In this document: piece after piece, positions 5,976-8,689 of the stretch
How the letters are laid out: every line of letters begins with the position of its first letter
How positions within the stretch are numbered: position 1 is the stretch's first letter
Assembly: GCA_002362575.1 (NCBI GenBank)
Contig: DEUM01000020.1
Location: 1 to 8,689 of the forward strand
Direction: 5' to 3'
Length of the DNA stretch: 8,689 bases
Origin: Lachnoclostridium sp. UBA3262
Lineage (GTDB): Bacteria > Bacillota > Clostridia > Lachnospirales > Lachnospiraceae
Made by a program: the position numbers and the translations under genes
The notes under the pieces: generated by a model
Database searches by the model: none
What the model saw: only the letters and a program-made list of their open reading frames with translations
What the model was told of the DNA's origin: nothing

Positions 5976-6006
5976 AAAACCCCGTTTCATTCTGAAGCGG
6001 GGTTTT
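5976..6006 (+). terminator. terminator-like hairpin directly after the promoter
   Basis: AAAACCCCGTTTCA (5976-5989), loop TTC, TGAAGCGGGGTTTT (5993-6006): a 14-bp stem with one G-T pair, ending in four T. For transcripts coming from the DUF1002 gene it is a textbook factor-independent terminator. A transcript starting at the overlapping promoter (near 5982) would lack the first six or so bases of the 5' arm and form only a shortened stem, which could let it pass. The AT run at 5936-5946 lies between the DUF1002 stop and the -35. Confidence 0.78.
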
Positions 6007-6162
6007 ATAAGCCGCATTTCTTTGGCAAAATCCAAGGGAATATTACCGACTTGGCAAGATATGGTGTTGATGGACACCGCAAATATAACTACCAGGAGGA
6101 AACGTGCTGTGGGAAACCACGCACACCAGAGACAGCAAAGTGGCTCTGGTAGAAAAAGAAAA
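6007..6162 (+). promoter_or_regulatory. structured leader of the ABC operon, possible RNA switch
   Basis: This is an untranslated leader with several stems. CCAAG (6032-6036) pairs with CTTGG (6050-6054). GGTGT (6063-6067) pairs with ACACC (6074-6078). GTGC, bulged T, GTGG, loop GAAA, CCACGCAC form a hairpin at 6104-6124. CTACCAG (6089-6095) pairs with CTGGTAG (6146-6152), a stem that would enclose the previous hairpin. CCAGAG (6126-6131) can pair instead with CTCTGG (6144-6149), which excludes the CTACCAG stem. A strong AGGAGG (6094-6099) touches the switchable stem. Switching stems next to a ribosome site are typical of riboswitches or leader-peptide control. I do not match it to a known riboswitch class. 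Confidence 0.4.
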
Positions 6163-6166
6163 ATGA
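6104..6166 (+). CDS. possible 20-codon leader reading frame
   Basis: GTG at 6104 follows AGGAGG (6094-6099) with a 4-base gap and opens a frame of 20 codons (MLWETTHTRDSKVALVEKEK) whose TGA stop overlaps the ATPase ATG as ATGA (6163-6166). That arrangement is typical of translational coupling, and the ATPase ATG itself has no good ribosome site. The gap is shorter than ideal, so this may be chance. A competing reading is that the ATPase starts at the in-frame GTG at 6109. Confidence 0.25.
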   Translation: MLWETTHTRDSKVALVEKEK

Positions 6167-6954
6167 TTGAAGTAAAAAACATCTGTAAGAGCTACAAGGT
6201 AGCGAAAAGGGATGCAGGTTTTCGTGCGGCCTGCAAAAGCCTGTTCTGCAAAGAGTACGAGACGATTCATGCACTGAGGGACATCAGTTTTACCATACCG
6301 GACGGGGAGATGGTAGGCTATATTGGTCCAAATGGTGCGGGTAAAAGTTCTACGATTAAGATTCTCAGCGGTATTTTAACCCCGGATAGTGGAGAGTGTT
6401 CTGTAGATGGCAGGACTCCGTGGAAGGACCGGATTTGCCATGTAAAGGAAATCGGTGTTGTATTCGGACAGCGCTCCCAGCTTTGGTGGGATGTACCGGT
6501 TATTGATACGTTTGAACTTTTGAAGGATATCTACAATATTCCACTTTCCCAGTATAATAAAAGTTTGGAGGAGTTGGTTGCCCTTTTGAATCTGAGCGAA
6601 TTGCTGAAAACCCCGGCGAGGCAGTTATCACTCGGGCAACGGATGCGATGTGAAATTGCGGCATCTCTGTTACATAACCCACGAATTCTATTTCTGGACG
6701 AGCCTACGATTGGGCTGGATGCCGTATCAAAGCTGGCTGTGCGGGAGTTTATTCTGGAGAGAAATCGGCTTCACAAAACGACAGTAATTTTGACAACTCA
6801 TGATATGCAGGATATTGAAGCATTGGCAAAGAGAGTCATTCTCATTGGAAAAGGCCGGATCCTTATGGATGGCGGACTGGATGTCCTGCACAGGGGCGGC
6901 GCAGACATTGATGAGACGGTGGCAGAGCTTTACCGCTCCTACGATATTGAATAG
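6163..6954 (+). CDS. ABC exporter ATPase subunit (COG4586-type)
   Basis: Cytoplasmic nucleotide-binding subunit that should power the two permeases encoded next. The start at 6163 gives MIEVKNICKSYKV, the usual opening of this family. The ribosome site there is poor (only A-rich), whereas AGGAGG at 6094-6099 would serve an in-frame GTG at 6109 and add 18 basic, low-complexity residues. Motifs: Walker A GPNGAGKSS (55-63), Q-loop Gln103 in FGQRSQLWWD, signature LSLGQ (155-159), Walker B ILFLDE (175-180, Glu180), D-loop GLDAVS and switch His213. The insert AKRDAGFRAACKSLFCKEYE (14-33) and QLWWD are typical of COG4586. At 263 residues it is about 60 shorter than I expect for the family: the C-terminal domain between the DG motif after the H-loop and the final DETVAELYR-like helix is missing. 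The substrate is unknown. Confidence 0.93.
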   Translation: MIEVKNICKSYKVAKRDAGFRAACKSLFCKEYETIHALRDISFTIPDGEMVGYIGPNGAGKSSTIKILSGILTPDSGECSVDGRTPWKDRICHVKEIGVVFGQRSQLWWDVPVIDTFELLKDIYNIPLSQYNKSLEELVALLNLSELLKTPARQLSLGQRMRCEIAASLLHNPRILFLDEPTIGLDAVSKLAVREFILERNRLHKTTVILTTHDMQDIEALAKRVILIGKGRILMDGGLDVLHRGGADIDETVAELYRSYDIE

Positions 6955-6966
6955 GGGGTGTACGGA

Positions 6967-7770
6967 ATGAAAAAGTATATTTCCCTTTTTCGGATTCGAT
7001 TTCTTATGGGGATTCAGTACCGCGCGGCGGCGCTGGCAGGAATCGCAACCCAGTTTATGTGGGGGTTTATGTTAATTATGATTTATCACGCCTTTTACCA
7101 GACGGATGCAGCCGCTTTTCCGATGACAATGCAGGCAACCGTTTCCTATATCTGGATGCAGCAGGCATTTCTGGCTATGTTTATGCCGTGGTTGACTGAG
7201 AATGAAATAATAGAGACAATACGAAATGGGGATATTGCTTATGAACTGTGCCGCCCAATCAGTGTGTACAAAATGTGGTTTGGCAAGGAAATGGCGAACC
7301 GTTTGTCAAGGGCAATACTCCGCTGTATGCCGATTTTGCTGGTAGGTTATATTTTACCTGTACCTTACGGGATAGCAGTGCCGGCAGGGGGAGGGACCTT
7401 TCTTTTTTTTCTGCTCACGCTGATGCTTGGATTCCTAGTGATGGTTTCCCTGTCAACACTAATCTATGTAATGCAGTTGTTCCTTCTGTCGCCACAGGGA
7501 TTACAGGCGATTTGCGTGTCGGTGATTGACTTTTGTTCCGGTGGAATCATTCCGATTCCCTTTTTCCCGGATAATATGAAAAGAGTGCTGGAAATTTTAC
7601 CATTTGGCTCTCTGCAAAATGTTCCGTTGCGGGTGTACAGCGGCGATTTGGCGGGAAGGGAGATGTTTCGGGCAATGGTAGTTCAGCTGATATGGTTATT
7701 GGTGCTTACTGCACTGGGAGAAATTTTGTGCCGGATTGCACTGAGGAAAGTCCGTGTGCAGGGCGGTTGA
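6967..7770 (+). CDS. ABC-2 type permease (COG4587-type)
   Basis: Integral membrane subunit of the exporter, 267 residues. The start at 6967 (MKKYISLFRIRF) is preferred because AGGGGG (6953-6958) lies 8 bases upstream; the GTG at 6958 overlaps that site. Hydrophobic segments at about 21-43, 60-77, 117-136, 143-170, 180-199 and 236-255 suggest six membrane spans. Recognisable family stretches include QYRAAALAGIATQF, YIWMQQAFLA, GDIAYELCRPISVYKMWF, which reads as a cytoplasmic coupling loop after span two, and FGSLQNVPLRVYSGDLAG near the end. It begins 12 bases after the ATPase stop, so the genes are co-transcribed and probably translated together. It most resembles the permease family formerly called DUF990. 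Substrate not predictable. Confidence 0.9.
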   Translation: MKKYISLFRIRFLMGIQYRAAALAGIATQFMWGFMLIMIYHAFYQTDAAAFPMTMQATVSYIWMQQAFLAMFMPWLTENEIIETIRNGDIAYELCRPISVYKMWFGKEMANRLSRAILRCMPILLVGYILPVPYGIAVPAGGGTFLFFLLTLMLGFLVMVSLSTLIYVMQLFLLSPQGLQAICVSVIDFCSGGIIPIPFFPDNMKRVLEILPFGSLQNVPLRVYSGDLAGREMFRAMVVQLIWLLVLTALGEILCRIALRKVRVQGG

Positions 7771-7787
7771 AAGGATAGGAGGAAAAG

Positions 7788-8573
7788 ATGGAAGGATTGC
7801 GTTTATATAGACATTATGTCCTGATTCACTTAAAAAGTGCAATGCAGTATAAAGCTTCGCTTGTTCTGTCTATTATTGGGCAGTTTGCAGTCTCGTTCAG
7901 CTCGTTTTTGGGGATCTATTTTATGTTTTACCGCTTTTCGTCAGTAGAGGGGTTTACCTATCAGGAAGTGGTGTTTTGTTTTGGAGTTATAATGATGGAG
8001 TTTTCGATAGCAGAAATGGCAGTCAGAGGGTTTGACTCGTTCTCGTCCATGGTAAGGACAGGGGAATTTGACCGGGTTCTGGTACGTCCGAGAAGCAATG
8101 TGCTTCAGGTGCTTGGAAGCAAATTTAAGCTGACGAATCTGGGACGTATTATTCAGGGAGCAGTGATTTTTATCTATGCCGTCACAGCGGCAGAGGTGGA
8201 ATGGACGATTTACAAAATAATTACCGTTGTCTTTATGCTTGTTGGCGGAGTGGCATTGTTCTCCGGTCTGTTTATGATTTATGCAGCACTTTGCTTTTTT
8301 ACACTGGAGGGCTTGGAGTTTATGAATATTTTTACCGATGGGGCAAAAGAGTTTGGACAGTATCCCGTTGGGATTTATGGGAAGCGTATGCTGCAGTTTT
8401 GTACCTTTGTCATTCCGTATGCACTGGTGCAATATTACCCGGCATTGTATATACTGGGGCGGGTGGATAATGTCTGGTACATGTTTCTGCCATTGGCGGC
8501 GTGCCTTTTCTTGCTGCCAAGTTATCTTCTGTGGAGAATCGGAGTGAGGCATTACCAGTCGGCAGGTTCGTGA
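7788..8573 (+). CDS. ABC-2 type permease, second subunit (COG3694-type)
   Basis: This second membrane subunit, 261 residues, presumably pairs with the preceding permease as a heterodimer over an ATPase dimer. AGGAGG is 5 bases before the ATG, and the gap to the preceding gene is 17 bases. Hydrophobic segments at about 24-48, 57-74, 120-135, 141-172, 203-222 and 230-250 suggest six spans. Family stretches: QYKASLVLSIIGQF near the start, TGEFDRVLVRPRSN (91-104) as the likely cytoplasmic coupling loop, EFGQYPVGIYGK (188-199) and the final IGVRHYQSAG. It is a distant relative of the preceding permease: both carry a QYKA/QYRA motif about 20 residues in and a basic RP motif near residue 100. No terminator is recognised right after the gene. 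Confidence 0.9.
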   Translation: MEGLRLYRHYVLIHLKSAMQYKASLVLSIIGQFAVSFSSFLGIYFMFYRFSSVEGFTYQEVVFCFGVIMMEFSIAEMAVRGFDSFSSMVRTGEFDRVLVRPRSNVLQVLGSKFKLTNLGRIIQGAVIFIYAVTAAEVEWTIYKIITVVFMLVGGVALFSGLFMIYAALCFFTLEGLEFMNIFTDGAKEFGQYPVGIYGKRMLQFCTFVIPYALVQYYPALYILGRVDNVWYMFLPLAACLFLLPSYLLWRIGVRHYQSAGS

Positions 8574-8689
8574 CGGGTAGAAACCTAGCCTGACGGTATC
8601 AAGTCGAACCCATGAGGATTGCTTAATCTTTTATGCTGTTAAGGCGGTGAGTATCCTATGGTTTCTTGCCTTTATATCATTCCCCGAAA
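8574..8689 (+). other. non-coding tail with partial dyad symmetry, cut by window edge
   Basis: No credible gene is seen. AGAAACC (8579-8585) can pair with GGTTTCT (8660-8666) around a region that also contains AGGAT (8615-8619) with ATCCT (8653-8657) and CTTAA (8622-8626) with TTAAG (8639-8643), so an RNA of about 90 bases could fold into a closed multi-stem shape. A short T-rich stretch (8671-8677) follows. It could be the 3' UTR of the operon, a small RNA, or the leader of the next gene. Confidence 0.3.

Noticed and set aside
6117..6152. Resemblance to the c-di-GMP-I (GEMM) riboswitch (ACGCAC and GCAAAG fragments)
   Set aside because: Only short fragments match; the order, the tetraloop receptor and the conserved core are not present.
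5947..6162. ATPase reading frame extended upstream to 5947
   Set aside because: It would run through the promoter and the terminator hairpin, with no ribosome site at that start, and the added residues match nothing in the family.
7941..8552. 203-residue open frame on the - strand opposite the second permease
   Set aside because: Composition is typical of an antisense shadow (rich in His, Lys, Gln and Cys), with no recognised domain, and the + strand gene is well supported.
1..8689. CRISPR arrays, insertion sequences, phage genes, tRNA or rRNA genes
   Set aside because: No regularly spaced repeats, transposase or integrase motifs, cloverleaf or rRNA signatures were seen on either strand.

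Overview
The window reads as chromosomal DNA from a low- to mid-GC Clostridia member, most likely Lachnospiraceae. This rests on the gene families: an ATP-type PfkA, an LL-diaminopimelate aminotransferase (DapL), a lysine-rich DUF6465-type protein, a DUF1002 secreted protein, a Gram-positive LexA (DinR) box in front of a Y-family polymerase, and a COG4586/COG4587/COG3694-type ABC exporter. No insertion sequence, phage gene, CRISPR array, tRNA or rRNA is visible. The assignment is inference from protein families; no search was run.

Layout. (1) 71-1045: pfkA, 6-phosphofructokinase. (2) 1046-1368: no credible gene, but very strong secondary structure: a nested imperfect hairpin of about 179 nt (1046-1224), a short unpaired-looking stretch, then a hairpin with a perfect 20-bp outer stem (1270-1355) followed by a T-rich run. 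This is the best candidate here for an undescribed or unannotated structured RNA, or alternatively a palindromic intergenic repeat. (3) 1369-1623 (-): a small membrane-anchored, very acidic protein. (4) 1861-2325 (+): a protein with a histone-H1-like basic tail and a DUF6465-type C-terminal domain, behind a good sigma-A promoter. (5) 2424-3629 (-): a Y-family polymerase (dinB-like) whose promoter spacer contains a LexA operator; the divergent dapL promoter starts a few bases away. (6) 3780-4994 (+): dapL, in the one-step aminotransferase route to diaminopimelate and lysine. (7) 5022-5924 (+): a secreted DUF1002 protein with a TTG start, possibly co-transcribed with dapL. (8) 5925-6162: a near-consensus promoter fused to a terminator-like hairpin, followed by a roughly 180-nt structured leader. 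(9) 6163-8573: a three-gene ABC exporter operon of one ATPase and two ABC-2 permeases. (10) 8574-8689: a non-coding tail with some dyad symmetry, cut by the window edge.

How the genes relate. The three ABC genes clearly form one operon and one membrane complex, with an unknown export substrate. pfkA, dapL and dinB are housekeeping or stress genes with no obvious functional link. The most interesting material is non-coding: the region 3' of pfkA, and the leader of the ABC operon. That leader contains two mutually exclusive stems, a strong Shine-Dalgarno sequence placed far upstream of the family-consistent start, and a short reading frame that overlaps the ATPase start codon.
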